Below are positions 53,401-63,100 of a stretch of DNA of 64,000 bases, piece after piece. The translations under genes were made by a program, and so were the position numbers. The notes under the pieces were generated by a model that was given only the letters and a program-made list of their open reading frames with translations, ran no database searches and was not told where the DNA came from. Source of the stretch: Mastigias papua. Its lineage: Eukaryota > Cnidaria > Scyphozoa > Rhizostomeae > Mastigiidae. The stretch lies in contig OZ025268.1 of assembly GCA_964019165.1 (NCBI GenBank), forward strand, positions 20,552,274-20,616,273, read 5' to 3'. The stretch's first letter is position 1; each line of letters opens with the position of its first letter.

Positions 53401-53794
53401 TATGCATATCCCAGTCCAGAATTCATGGCATTAATACTTATTTCAAAACAGGTATATAAAGTATTTGAAACAGAGCAGTCAGGTACCAAACGAGAATTAT
53501 AGTGGGGTTACATCATGATGAGGGAGATGAGGGTAAAGATTAGGGCAAAGATGAGAAGATGAGGGTAAAGTAGAACTACAAAAGCTAAGATAGCAAAAAA
53601 TAGAAATATGCAAGTTTTAATATTATCCCAAAAATGCTTATTTATTACCTGTATTTGGAAAATCAACAGATCAATCTACAGGAGTGTGAAATCACAATGT
53701 AATTGTCTTACCTATGACCTGCTAAAACATAGGCTCCTCTGAGACACGAATGTAGAGCAAGGTACAAGATCAAGCAAATAAATTGATGTTCCAT
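47098..53794 (-). CDS. Gene A: Cys-loop (GABA-A-like) ligand-gated anion channel subunit, 449 aa, nine coding exons
   Basis: This is a subunit of a plasma-membrane pentameric ligand-gated ion channel. Coding exons in transcript order are 53,794-53,712, 53,291-53,209, 52,802-52,735, 51,382-51,156, 50,914-50,832, 49,690-49,559, 49,076-48,930, 48,279-48,056 and 47,400-47,098. They total 1,350 nt with all phases compatible. The product has a signal peptide (1 to about 25), an extracellular ligand domain with Cys161-Cys175 enclosing 13 residues, M1 about 243-265, M2 271-296, M3 about 303-326, a short basic M3-M4 loop, and M4 about 419-441. PAR precedes M2, as in anion channels. Loop B keeps Glu180-Ser181-Tyr182 and loop D keeps Phe-Arg-Gln (86-88), matching both faces of a GABA site. 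Loop C has Tyr223 and Tyr228. There is no second loop-C disulfide, which argues against a glycine receptor. The transmitter is unproven. Gene B is a tandem paralog. Confidence 0.92.
48056..48279 (-). CDS. Gene A coding exon 8 (M2-M3)
   Basis: 224 bp, acceptor TTTCAACAG, donor GGAGT|GTAAGT. It encodes residues 276-349: the pore-lining M2 with Leu282 at 9' and Trp288 at 15', the M2-M3 linker (LPSLSYIKAID), M3, and a basic stretch RRKKKQTKK at the start of the cytoplasmic loop. Confidence 0.93.
48638..48748. repeat. Degenerate tandem repeat of about 20 bp in a gene A intron
   Basis: Imperfect copies built from CAAACGAGGCCAATAGGC and CATTCAAACGAG recur four to five times, with mixed spacing. The repeat lies in the intron between the M1 and M2-M3 exons. 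Confidence 0.55.
48930..49076 (-). CDS. Gene A coding exon 7 (M1)
   Basis: 147 bp, acceptor TATCTAG, donor AACAG|GTGAGC. It encodes residues 227-274: the end of loop C (Tyr228), sequons NYS and NAT, the whole of M1 (YVPTIAIVCVSWVSLWI) and the start of M2 at Pro271-Ala272-Arg273. Confidence 0.93.
49559..49690 (-). CDS. Gene A coding exon 6 (loops B to C)
   Basis: 132 bp, acceptor TTCACAG, donor CCGCAG|GTATTG. It encodes residues 183-225, including the MPQFS motif and the start of loop C (Tyr223). The length matches gene B exon 6 exactly. Confidence 0.92.
50832..50914 (-). CDS. Gene A coding exon 5 (Cys loop)
   Basis: 83 bp, acceptor TTTTAG, donor AAAGTT|GTAAGT. It encodes residues 155-181 with the disulfide loop Cys161-(13 residues)-Cys175 containing SYPMD, and ends in Glu180-Ser181 just before Tyr182 of loop B. 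It is too short for a simple reading-frame scan. Confidence 0.93.
51156..51382 (-). CDS. Gene A coding exon 4 (loops D and A)
   Basis: 227 bp. It encodes residues 79-153 with FFRQRWNDHRL (loop D) and WVPDT (loop A). The donor AAG|GTTCGT is non-consensus at +3, but it is the only site that joins in frame to the 83-bp Cys-loop exon. By hand alignment 50 of its 75 residues are identical to exon 4 of gene B. Confidence 0.92.
52365..52482. repeat. 8-bp polypurine minisatellite (CGAAGAAA) in gene A intron 3
   Basis: About twelve copies of CGAAGAAA with scattered substitutions give a nearly pure purine strand of about 100 bases, broken by GCTGCGCGCG near 52,463-52,472. On the transcribed strand it is a polypyrimidine tract. 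Reading frames here translate only as simple repeats and are not genes. Confidence 0.85.
52735..52802 (-). CDS. Gene A coding exon 3 (68 bp)
   Basis: 68 bp, acceptor TTGCAG, donor AACATG|GTAAGA. It encodes residues 57-78, the first beta strands ending in Asn-Met. A 68-bp exon at this point is typical of animal GABA-A receptor genes, and gene B has one of the same length. Confidence 0.9.
52895..53040. mobile_element. Possible short foldback (MITE-like) element in gene A intron 2
   Basis: GTCCGACA at 52,902-52,909 is matched in inverted orientation by TGTCGGAC at 53,023-53,030. Similarity extends imperfectly to about 16 bp (AG, T or C, GTCCGACA, then GAC). The interior is clearly more GC-rich than the surrounding intron and codes for nothing I recognise. 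No clear target-site duplication was found. A third TGTCGGAC lies at 52,042-52,049. Confidence 0.35.
53209..53291 (-). CDS. Gene A coding exon 2 (N-terminal helix)
   Basis: 83 bp, acceptor TTTTCAG, donor ACAG|GTAAAA. It encodes residues 29-55, the N-terminal amphipathic helix ending in RPNYT, the equivalent of the RPxFGG segment of GABA-A subunits. Asn-Tyr-Thr is a glycosylation sequon shared with gene B. Confidence 0.9.
53712..53794 (-). CDS. Gene A coding exon 1 (signal peptide)
   Basis: It begins at the ATG of 53,794-53,792 and encodes residues 1-27 plus two bases. A hydrophobic core (ICLILYLAL) forms a typical secretion signal. The donor is AG|GTAAGA, phase 2, joining to a T in exon 2 to give Ser28. 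I chose this ATG because the signal peptide follows directly and an in-frame TGA lies four codons upstream. Confidence 0.85.
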
Positions 53795-53830
53795 TTCAAA
53801 TAATCTTCATATGGCTGCACTTTATCAGTT
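53795..53830 (-). other. Probable 5' UTR piece of gene A behind a splice acceptor
   Basis: CATTCTCATTCAG on the minus strand ends at 53,831 and is a good acceptor 36 nt before the gene A ATG. This suggests the first coding exon is preceded by an intron in the 5' UTR. Gene B shows the same arrangement. The upstream non-coding exon was not located. Confidence 0.4.
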
Positions 53831-54216
53831 CTGAATGAGAACGATATGACATTGTAACACATCAGTGCATACATGCAAGTTCTATGTTTGACATGTATGT
53901 ATGTATATGTATGTATACACATACAGCTCATTCGCTTGCAACTAGTTTCGTCGTATCGTAGAAGACTCTTCAAGCTAACCTATATTTATTATTCTATTTA
54001 AATATATATATATATATCTACTGTCTTGTGGAAACTAATATAAACAAGATGTAGAAAGTACTAAGATAATCATAACAAGTGCACAAAGTAAAAATTGTAG
54101 AGAACATCTTCCGTTCATAACTTGTAATTATTTCATCTGGAAACGTTTTGCACTGGAAGATGTGTTTACTTCACAGGAAGTCTGTTCTGATTTTTATATG
54201 TTTATTTATGCCTTTC
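53831..54216. other. AT-rich intergenic stretch upstream of gene A
   Basis: It holds short TATG/TATA microsatellite tracts near 53,891-53,925 and a (TA)n run near 53,998-54,017. No gene or promoter element could be recognised. Confidence 0.6.
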
Positions 54217-54471
<255 letters not shown>

Positions 54472-54715
54472 TAGTCAAAAGGACTTTTTGACGAAAAGTT
54501 ATATATGATACAAGTGAATACATGAATTTCAGATCAGTTGTAAAGTATGTTTGAAGAACGCTTTGTCTACTTACGGATACTATGCTGTAATATTTTTTGA
54601 ACTGAGTCAAACAAGAGATAATTAGGATAATTGGAAATGAAAGATATTGCACTTCAAGAAAAGCGAGATTAAAAGCAGGCTGTAGACGACGGGGACTATG
54701 ATAACAATGTCATAC

Positions 54716-54857
54716 CCTTGGAGCAGTTATGGTAAATGTGCAATTCTGGTAATTTGGTCCTTGAGAATCCTGGTAGTTTGTCTGATTCAAATCCTTTAGC
54801 TTTGAGAGTTTTATAAATCCATTCAGCATCTCATCAGACGATAGCTCTCTAATAGGC
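54716..54857 (-). CDS. Candidate exon of unknown gene, CUB-like motif (weak)
   Basis: This 142-bp segment is open on the minus strand between a plausible acceptor (CTTCTGCTATTAG) and donor (AGG|GTATGA). Its end encodes GPNYQNCTFTITAP, which resembles the NYPNNxxCTWTIxAP start of a CUB domain. Its entry phase (2) matches the exit phase of the candidate exon at 56,096-56,193. No convincing continuation was found downstream before gene A, where the microsatellite intervenes. It could be a small unannotated gene, a decayed gene or chance. I do not claim a function. Confidence 0.25.
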
Positions 54858-56095
54858 CTAATAGCAGAAGTGTCTTCAACCGCAAAAAGATATTCACATC
54901 AAAAGTGGTGTTAGTACTACAATTGACAAATACAATACCAAATATCTAAAAATCATAAGGTATTCATCTCGTTGAATAGATTTGCAGGTGCTTTTTATAT
55001 TGGTAAAATGATACCCATCAAATATTCACCTCATGTGTTGTTGAATATGCGTTAGAGAGGTTAGATTCCCTGCATTATCTCACAATACGGCAACCAGGCA
55101 AGGAGCATCTTATTGAGCATGGCAGATTGAAAGAGACAATAGTATCTCAGGTGTGTACAATTGCCCTGAGAAACCAAGGAAGCATAACTAGTTCTCTTTT
55201 ACATGCAATGTTTACTCATTTTCATTACGTATCTATGCTTCCATTACAAATTTAACAGCAGTTCTATTTTCTAAGAAGTGCACACTACTAATCAGAGCTG
55301 TGGAAGAGGGTGACTCAGCCCCCCGTCTACTTTACGAAGAGGGACTGCTGTTTAAATTCTTGTCATGATTTAATGACAAGTAGTGATGTAGAGCTAAATT
55401 CGGTTCAAAGTTGGATTTGTTTCAAATGTAAAGGGTGTGACGAAGCTAAACGCAGATGATACCATATCTGTCGTAAGTTATCGAACACGTTTCTGTATTG
55501 TAAACTGGTGGAACAATGGTGGAAAGAACTCCAGTAGCCAGACTCGTCTATTAGGACCCCATTCTATTATCCTGATTCATACAAGAACATTACCTAGAAA
55601 AAGAATATTGTGCCTAATGTATGTCGTCTGAAGGATATGAGGCTTATTTTTGGTATACAATGGGCTTGTATTGGCATCTGGGTATCTAAGGCTGGATACC
55701 TTTGATGATGTTATCAATGAATCCGCAATAAAGCTCAAACTAACAACTATGTAACTCTCGTATGCCCTAAAGCATGGCCATACTCATGTACCAACATTCA
55801 ATTTAAAACTAGTGTAGCATTTGGGGAATGGAGGTTTGAACTGGAAAAGCGTTCATTAACAATAGCATCATTCATGCACTGATTGAAGTTCATTGCAATG
55901 CTGGTCTCCTCGATGGGGTGGGGGAGAGGCATCAAAGCGAAAACAATTGTTCACTTTCTGCATACAGCAAAAGTTCAATAGAATATTCAAAAGTAGTTGA
56001 GTATGACATAACGTAATTATTCAAAATTGAATTATTTCATTTAAAACGCACTAAATCAGTCTCGAAGTCAATCAATACGCAATTCAGGTGCTTAC
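54858..56095. other. Intergenic or intronic stretch without recognised genes
   Basis: Nothing beyond chance reading frames is visible, for example a 64-codon plus-strand frame at 55,437-55,631 with no motif. If the two candidate exons that flank it belong together, this is their intron. Confidence 0.55.
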
Positions 56096-56193
56096 TTAAT
56101 TCCTTGTCCAATTTGGGGACGCTCAATCGAGGCGGGCACCTTGACGAAGGAGGCGTTTGATGGAAACATTAAGTAATAAGCGAAAAGTACAAC
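56096..56193 (-). CDS. Candidate exon of unknown gene, partial hydrophobic leader (weak)
   Basis: This 98-bp minus-strand segment lies between an acceptor-like GGATTAG and a good donor (TTAA|GTAAGC). It encodes VVLFAYYLMF followed by a polar stretch with RPQIGQG, like the second half of a signal peptide leading into a mature protein. Joined to 54,857 it stays in frame. No upstream exon with a start codon was found. Base composition is less AT-rich than the flanks. Confidence 0.2.
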
Positions 56194-56817
56194 CTAATCC
56201 GGAATTTAGAGAATAAACCCTTTCCTCAGTAGATCAAATAGTGGAATTAAACAACTAAATCTGATTCGACGACACAGTCTCCTGTCTATTTTAAACTACA
56301 GTAAAATGCATCATTCTTTTCCATATAGAATTAGAATATATTCTTTGTCACAGAGGATATCTCCTTCTTTGAAACATAGATTTTAGCTACATAATTTAAA
56401 AAAATCGTTGGCGATTTAATGGGTTGTCCGTACGTATATTCGATAGTTTCATCTTGGTTACTATAAACTGTCGGCTTCAGTCATTTCTAACCGATTGCAT
56501 CCTGTCTATACCAAATATAGTCATTAAATCCCAATACAATAGGCTGATTTGAATCGGAATAGGACGCAAGGAAGCAAGGAATCAAGTGTTCAAGTATTAC
56601 AAACAAAAAAGGATATAATAATTTAAGAAACAAAGGCAAACAAAGAAAACGAAATAATAAGAACATACAATCTAATAGTCAATCATTTGTTGGCTACATC
56701 TTTAATTCCACTCGCCTGTACGCGCTAAAAACCTTTGGTCTTTGCAAAATGTTCGAATTAGGAGATGAAAAACACTCTAATATAGTAATCAATTAGATAT
56801 TTCAAAAATAACATTTA
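56194..56817. other. Sequence downstream of gene B
   Basis: AT-rich sequence following the gene B stop codon. I see no further exon. An AATAAA on the minus strand (56,819-56,814) overlaps the tandem stop codons of gene B. No other clear polyadenylation signal was found. Confidence 0.55.
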
Positions 56818-57123
56818 TTAATTAACGTGCTCACTGTATTTTGTATTCCTATACTTTGCCCAGTAAACACAATTAAATACCATATACACAATTAAGAAGA
56901 GAGCTCTGGCAAAGTTCTCCACATAATCTGCTAATACTGGATCGTACTCCCTCTCTTTATCTGTTTCATTGTTTTGATCAATATTTCCGTTCAGTGTAAA
57001 CTTCTTGTTTTGTCCAGGCATTATGACTTTCGATGGTGGTGGATCAGTCGACAACCTCTTATGGATATGAGTTTCATAAGGGTCTCTCATCTCCATCATT
57101 GGTTTCAAAAGCTTTTCTTCCAC
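56818..57123 (-). CDS. Gene B coding exon 9 (cytoplasmic loop, M4, stop)
   Basis: 306 bases, acceptor TTGTTGCAG, phase 0. It encodes residues 362-462: a charged loop with DPPPSK and DQNNETDK, then M4 and a polar C-terminal tail of about 12 residues. TAA at 56,820-56,818 is followed at once by a second TAA. Confidence 0.92.
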   Translation of the reverse strand: MEEKLLKPMMEMRDPYETHIHKRLSTDPPPSKVIMPGQNKKFTLNGNIDQNNETDKEREYDPVLADYVENFARALFLIVYMVFNCVYWAKYRNTKYSEHVN

Positions 57124-60100
57124 CTGCAACAACAGATTTTGTCCATGTTATGCAACTTCACACAATAGAGGCAAGGAAGTCATGCTTGTGAAAGTTCTGT
57201 AAGCGTATCAAAACTACAGCTTACATGAAATCATCATATTTTCACATGTTGAAAACAGTGAAAATGACATATGACGGACCGCAATCGGTGAGAACTAAGA
57301 GCATGTTTTTCTTACAAATAAGCAAACGGAGAGAATTAAGAACATGTTTATTATTGCTTTATGTCTTTATATTTATAACAAATCAAATTTAATTTTATGG
57401 TCACTGTATCCACTTAACATTCTACAACGTACTCTAAATCAACAGGTCTAAACATACAAGCAAAAATTTTATGACTGACTTCATTGAGTTTTGAATAAGC
57501 ACAATCTGCTTAGCCTAATCCAATGCCTTAAATACTACAAATCTGCAAAAATATCTGGGAAACAACTGGTGCTCCATGCAGCAGGATACCTGTATCTTAG
57601 ATTCCGCTAGCATTCTTTGAGAGTTTAAATTCTCACCAACCTCTTTTCCGCGATCTTTTTTCTTCTTTCGTCTCAATTGGATGTGTTCACAATTAAGAAC
57701 AAGAACATACTCAATAAGAGTACAAAGTACAAATACAAATGACGTCAGTAAATAAACATCAACTGCTTTTATGTAATTGACTCTTGGTAGCGTTGAATTT
57801 GCGCTGCCCCACAACGTTGCCACGGTTAAAAGAGTGGTGATGCACAAGGCTGCAAAAGAAGTGCCAATAAAACTAAGAGTTTAATTGTTTGCAAATCAGA
57901 ATCGTATTATATATCTTGGAGTATGCAAAGTTGCATCCTATCTCTTTTCATTTTCAACTTAAAGGAAGCAGTGTACTTCCTAGTTTCTCTTCTTTCTGAT
58001 TTCAAAAGAACAGCAAGCTGTAGAATAGGCTGAAGCCATCACAAAACTGCTCGGGTTATTTGCGCCATGAAAGGACTTGAAAGTTGTTTAAAAACGGAAA
58101 ACCCTCTTCATAACGACTAAGCAGCTTGGTACATTTTGGTCTGTAAACTTTTCAATCACGGCGGTCTTTTCTATCGAGAACATCCTATTTTAAATCTAGA
58201 TTCTTTAAGTCTCTCTACAGATTTAATAGATTATCCTAAAAGCAAATCCGGAAAGAGTAAATATGATATCAGTGGTGATTTTTTCTAATTGAAATGCATG
58301 ATGGAGGAAAGAGAAACCAGAATTGAAGTGCTTCTTTATCTTTAAGGGAAGGAATTCTAAAATACAACTATGAGAATCTTCATACCAACTCTGGCAGGCG
58401 TAGATTTTCTATCGATCCATAATGAAATCCAAGACACACATACAACAGCAACACAAGGTATATATATTTGAAGTATGGAATGACCCATCAGTCTCTTGAA
58501 CGTAAAAGATACAGTCAACACACTGTATCTGCCTAGAAAATTAAGAAAATATATCAAGAAAGAGATAAATAGATATAAGAGATCAAAAATTAACTATAAG
58601 AATTCTACGATATCTGTCTGTTCACTTTCGCCAGGTGTCTCTTGAAAGCCCTTCGAACCTTCGAACAGCATTGAAAAGCTCTGACAACAGCTTCATACAT
58701 CGGGCATCTGTTGCAGCTATATCAAAAAGTTTTTCAACGAAGCCAACTTTCTATTTCTAAGTAAATTAGCTGAAATGTGAAAATGGCCCTTAACAAAAAT
58801 CACTCATTCAAAGAAAAATTGAAAAATTGTTTATAATGGCAGACACCTATTGCAAATATTTTATGGCACCTTTTTCATTTGATAGCTAGTAGATAGAAGA
58901 ATACGGACTCTAGTTGAAGACAGTTGCACGCAAAAAAGGTACTGCAAGCAACTTTCCGATGCAACTTAAATAAATCTTTCAACTTCTTTTTGATGATGAC
59001 ATACTTTGGCAAAAAGAAACCAATACTGTCTGAAAACTCGACTTGTATGAGAAAATGTAAGAGTATGCGTATATGAAATAGCAGAGCTTCATTAAAAAGA
59101 GAAAAATTCAAATTCATAAGCTCACCTGCAACATAGCCAACCATCTCGGATTTCGAGTCGTAACCAGTCAGCTCAAACTGTGACATTGTATCATCTAGAA
59201 TCTTTACACCTGGATTCTGCTTCCATGAATATATTAAATCTCTTGCAGCATGTGCATCTGCATAAGATAAGATCAACATCTCAAGACAAGGTACAGCAGC
59301 GCTGCTCATAGATTTCCATACAACGTAGCGGCAATTTTCTCACAATTCATACAATGTATTTGCAACCGAAAGAAGTCATACAGAACAAGCATCCTGCTGC
59401 CAGTCTCTGCCTCATACTAAAGTAGGTAAATAGCTGCAGGTTTATGCTTATCATCTGAAGGGAGGCCCTTGAAAAACAGTTAAGACTTAAGGGAAACCTC
59501 TCTGCATTATTATGAAATGAATCAAAAATGAAATAAAGACGAAATAACAATCTAATGAAATTGCTTGAATGCATAGACCTCTCGATTTTACAAATAAGAT
59601 TCAAAGCCAACTAGATGGCTTGTTTGAGTCTCAAATTACTACTGATTAATTTATGAATAATGTTGGGTTTTAGAAATGATCACGGGGACAATGACCTTAT
59701 AGCATGCAGAACAGCATAGCAAATAGGAGATTGCAAAGAGACCACGACTAAAATACAGTTCAATTAATCTTAGTAATATTTCAATCAAGCCCACTACCAT
59801 ATTGCATACGATTTTTGTAAATGTAATTCAATTTATGTTTACAAACCATACCCTATGAATGCACATAGTTCAAAGACATCTATGTTTAATATTGCAAATC
59901 AGCTATATTTACAGAGGATGCAATCAAATTCCGCTGCAATCTTCAATAAACAAAATGTGTACTTGATCCCACGAGGCATGTTTGAGAAAGAGCTACTTAC
60001 AGCTGACAAGTTTAAATTTGCAGATCTGAGTGTCCATTGGGTAGCTTCGTAGATTCAGATTGCACGAAGGTGAAACTGTAACTCTGAAAAAGTGGAGTGC

Positions 60101-63100
60101 ACTTTGTTATTAGATGTATTGAATTGAATTCAAAATATCACCTTCCGTACAGAAGAATGAAGGGCAGAGCCAAAAAGGAAGTAATGCTAAGATATCTGAT
60201 TGTTCAGATATCTGATCTTTATGCCAATAAATAGCGATATTTTTGCTAACGGTTATTTTCAGAAAGGAGCAATCAAAAACATCTTTGCTTTCTTTTCTCA
60301 ATAATGAAGCTTCTGGTTATCTTATATTGTCAAGTTCATTGCTCGAGTTGACATTTTTCAATCTAGGAATGCATACCATCAGGGTTTTAAATTTCTTTAA
60401 AAAATAACCAAAAATAAGGCATTTTTGATTTAAGTAAATATTAGAGACAAGGAAGACATCTATCTGTAATCAAAATCGCGCACAATATCTACTGTATTGG
60501 GAAGGTCTGTTTGTTACAGAAACAGTAAAAAAGTTACAGAAGTGTTTCAAGATTTCCAAGCAGCATTTTTTATGCATTCCATGCTAAAGTATCATTGATA
60601 AATGTTATAATTACCTTGTGCCCCAAAAGACTTGTCCGTTTGGTTGTATATCAAGCTTATGGTTATTAACTGTTACGCTATGCATCGTGGATTTCATGGC
60701 GTTTATGAAGACGGTATCAGGTACCCAAATGATGTCAGCTGGGTGCTTTGTTCCACAGGTTAGAGTCAGCACTCGTGTGAGATTGTGACGTAATCGATGG
60801 TCGTTCCATGTTTGTCGAAAGAACATATCCAACGTGAATGCCTGTAAACAAAATAAAACACAAGTGTTAGCAGGCAAGGAAAGATCTCAAACATTCCAGG
60901 AGATTTACTTGGCCACATTATATGGTGAACAAGCTGATATTTGGCAAGGATGGCCTGTTTTTCAGGAATAACAGTTACACAAGATGGATTTAACGATCAA
61001 AACGTATATATTTGTTAATAACATATAGCGTAAAATATATGGAATAAATGATATACATTTAATGCTATATTTTCATTCATATATTATTCTAATCTTTAAG
61101 ATAATATCGGTCAATTAAGGGTCATTTCAGGGTTCGAGCGAATTTCCAGGCATTTTGCAACGATAGACAAACTCAAAAGTGTATATACACGATCTTTTGT
61201 ATAGAAAGCTGATTCAATTGCTCAATCGCCAATCAAGAGTAATCACTAATCAGTGCACATTCTATTTACGTTGTAACAAACTGCCATCGCAAACAATGTG
61301 GTCAGAAATCTTTTTAAGGGCTCTATCGAGTATCCCGTAATTTCTGCAAAAAGGGCAGAAATAAATTTTCCTTATAACTAGGCAAAGGTAGTGAAGCACT
61401 TCTCGTGTGCAGCAAAATCAAGTCCTTCAATGTTTTTTAACAGCTAGTATCATATTGTCTGATATCCAAAGTCTGTTTTTTTATCAAATTCCAACATTAA
61501 AATAAGGTTCACCATATTCAACGTGTCCAGCTTTCCAAACGACATAACACTTGCGTCAACGATAACATCGACAGGACTACCTGAAATTCCAAACAAAATG
61601 ACATATTTCTGTTAGTTGGCAGTTGAAGGTATCTCAGTTAAGTTTATAGCAATAAAGTGAAACAGTGAACTACAAACCAATGTCCAGACCAACGATTCAT
61701 TGTAAATGAAATTTTTTGTTGCCATAACTACTCATACTATTCTTAAAGTTTCGGGAGCATAAACAGTCCAGGAAAGGATGAAAAATTGGCCAAGAATTTC
61801 CTCATGGAGGATTGAATAGCTGGCAGTCTGGACACTCCTTATTTCATATAGGGATATCACGAAAATAGAGCTACTTTTGCGAATTCTTCCACATTAATCT
61901 TCAATGGAACAAGTTCTAGGGGATTGGAATAAAAAGAATGTCCTGCGTGGAAAATTCTCCAAAGAATAATTGCGAAGGAGGATTTCTGGCAACCAGAAAG
62001 TACCCATACTGGAAGATTATATATAACGAAAATAAGAAAACACGATGAAAGAGTTCCTTCTCATTTTTTGTTTAGGATTTACCTAACTAAACAACAGAAA
62101 TTTTGTCCTAGTCAAATAACCATTCTTTTACAGATTAAGTATTCAAGTTAGTTTTTCGTTTGCCACTAAGTATGCATCCTTGAAAACGTTGAAAATAGAG
62201 AATCTTTAACTATTTTCTTCATATCAAAAGGGTAAATTACGTTCTACGTGCAACGACAGAAAATGCTTACATAAAACTGTTTCTACCTGTGTAATTTGGC
62301 CGTATTTTTGTCTCATAATTTGTCAGCATTCTTTTCATCATTTTTGTTATCTCTGTATCATTCATTAACGTGTCATTGCTTAAAAATAAAGTTCTTTAGA
62401 CAGTATTCAAAATTATATGTTTTACACAGATATTATCATAGATCACTTGTACAAGATAGAATCAAGCATGAATTTTGTAGATGCTTACCACCTATAGTGG
62501 CTAAGATCCACATGTGAGATAATCTTGTCTATTAACGTTATGAGAAAAGCTAAGTTTGAAAAATTCATGAAGTTCGATACATTCAAACACAGAAGTAAGT
62601 CAAATAACAGTAGGTGCGAGGGGAGTTTTCTTTACTTCTATAGTTCCACTGCAGGTGAATAAGTTATATCCTAGTTGATGCAATGAGTGATCGAAAATTA
62701 TTAATGGAACTCTGATCGATATTGCACGTATTATATTTTAAAGATGTTTGTTCTTTCAATAACAGCTTTTTCTTTTCAGTACTTTATAGGTTCATATGAA
62801 ACATCTGAAATATAATTGCTGCAGATCATTTAGTTACAGGAAATAGGATTTATTACCAAATTCAGATGTCACTGTAAAAGATATTACATCGGCCAGAATG
62901 AAATCCACTCTGAGAAAGTACTCAAATTTAGCAAGGAGTCTTTGGCAAAAAATAGCTTCTTCCTTCTGGGTAAAATACGCAATTCACAATGAAAGAGCGA
63001 AAAGGTCAGCAGCGCAAACTATGGGGTTTTATAAATTGAGCTAAACCTGGTGTGGTCTGAGTGTGAGACTAAGATCTTGTGCATGCGAGAGCCGATCAGT

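Larger units (their letters stand above)
47401..53711 (-). other. Introns of gene A
   Basis: Eight introns of about 240-1,350 bp separate the coding exons. Those over 300 bp are 47,401-48,055, 48,280-48,929, 49,077-49,558, 49,691-50,831, 51,383-52,734, 52,803-53,208 and 53,292-53,711. They are AT-rich and hold the small repeats and the foldback candidate listed separately. The 49,691-50,831 intron holds only three copies of a GAAAAGT-like motif near 50,231. I see no RNA gene or further exon. Confidence 0.75.

Noticed and set aside
55437..55631. Plus-strand 64-codon frame
   Set aside because: No motif, no splice or promoter context; chance in the intergenic spacer.
61129..61140. GGTTCGAGC resembling a tRNA T arm
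   Set aside because: No matching acceptor stem, anticodon arm or D arm could be found around it.
62489..62528. A 40-bp mini-exon of gene B between exons 1 and 2
   Set aside because: It has acceptor- and donor-like ends and an open frame, but exon 1 ends ATGG|GTAAGC in phase 2 and joins exon 2 directly. Adding 40 bp would break the frame.
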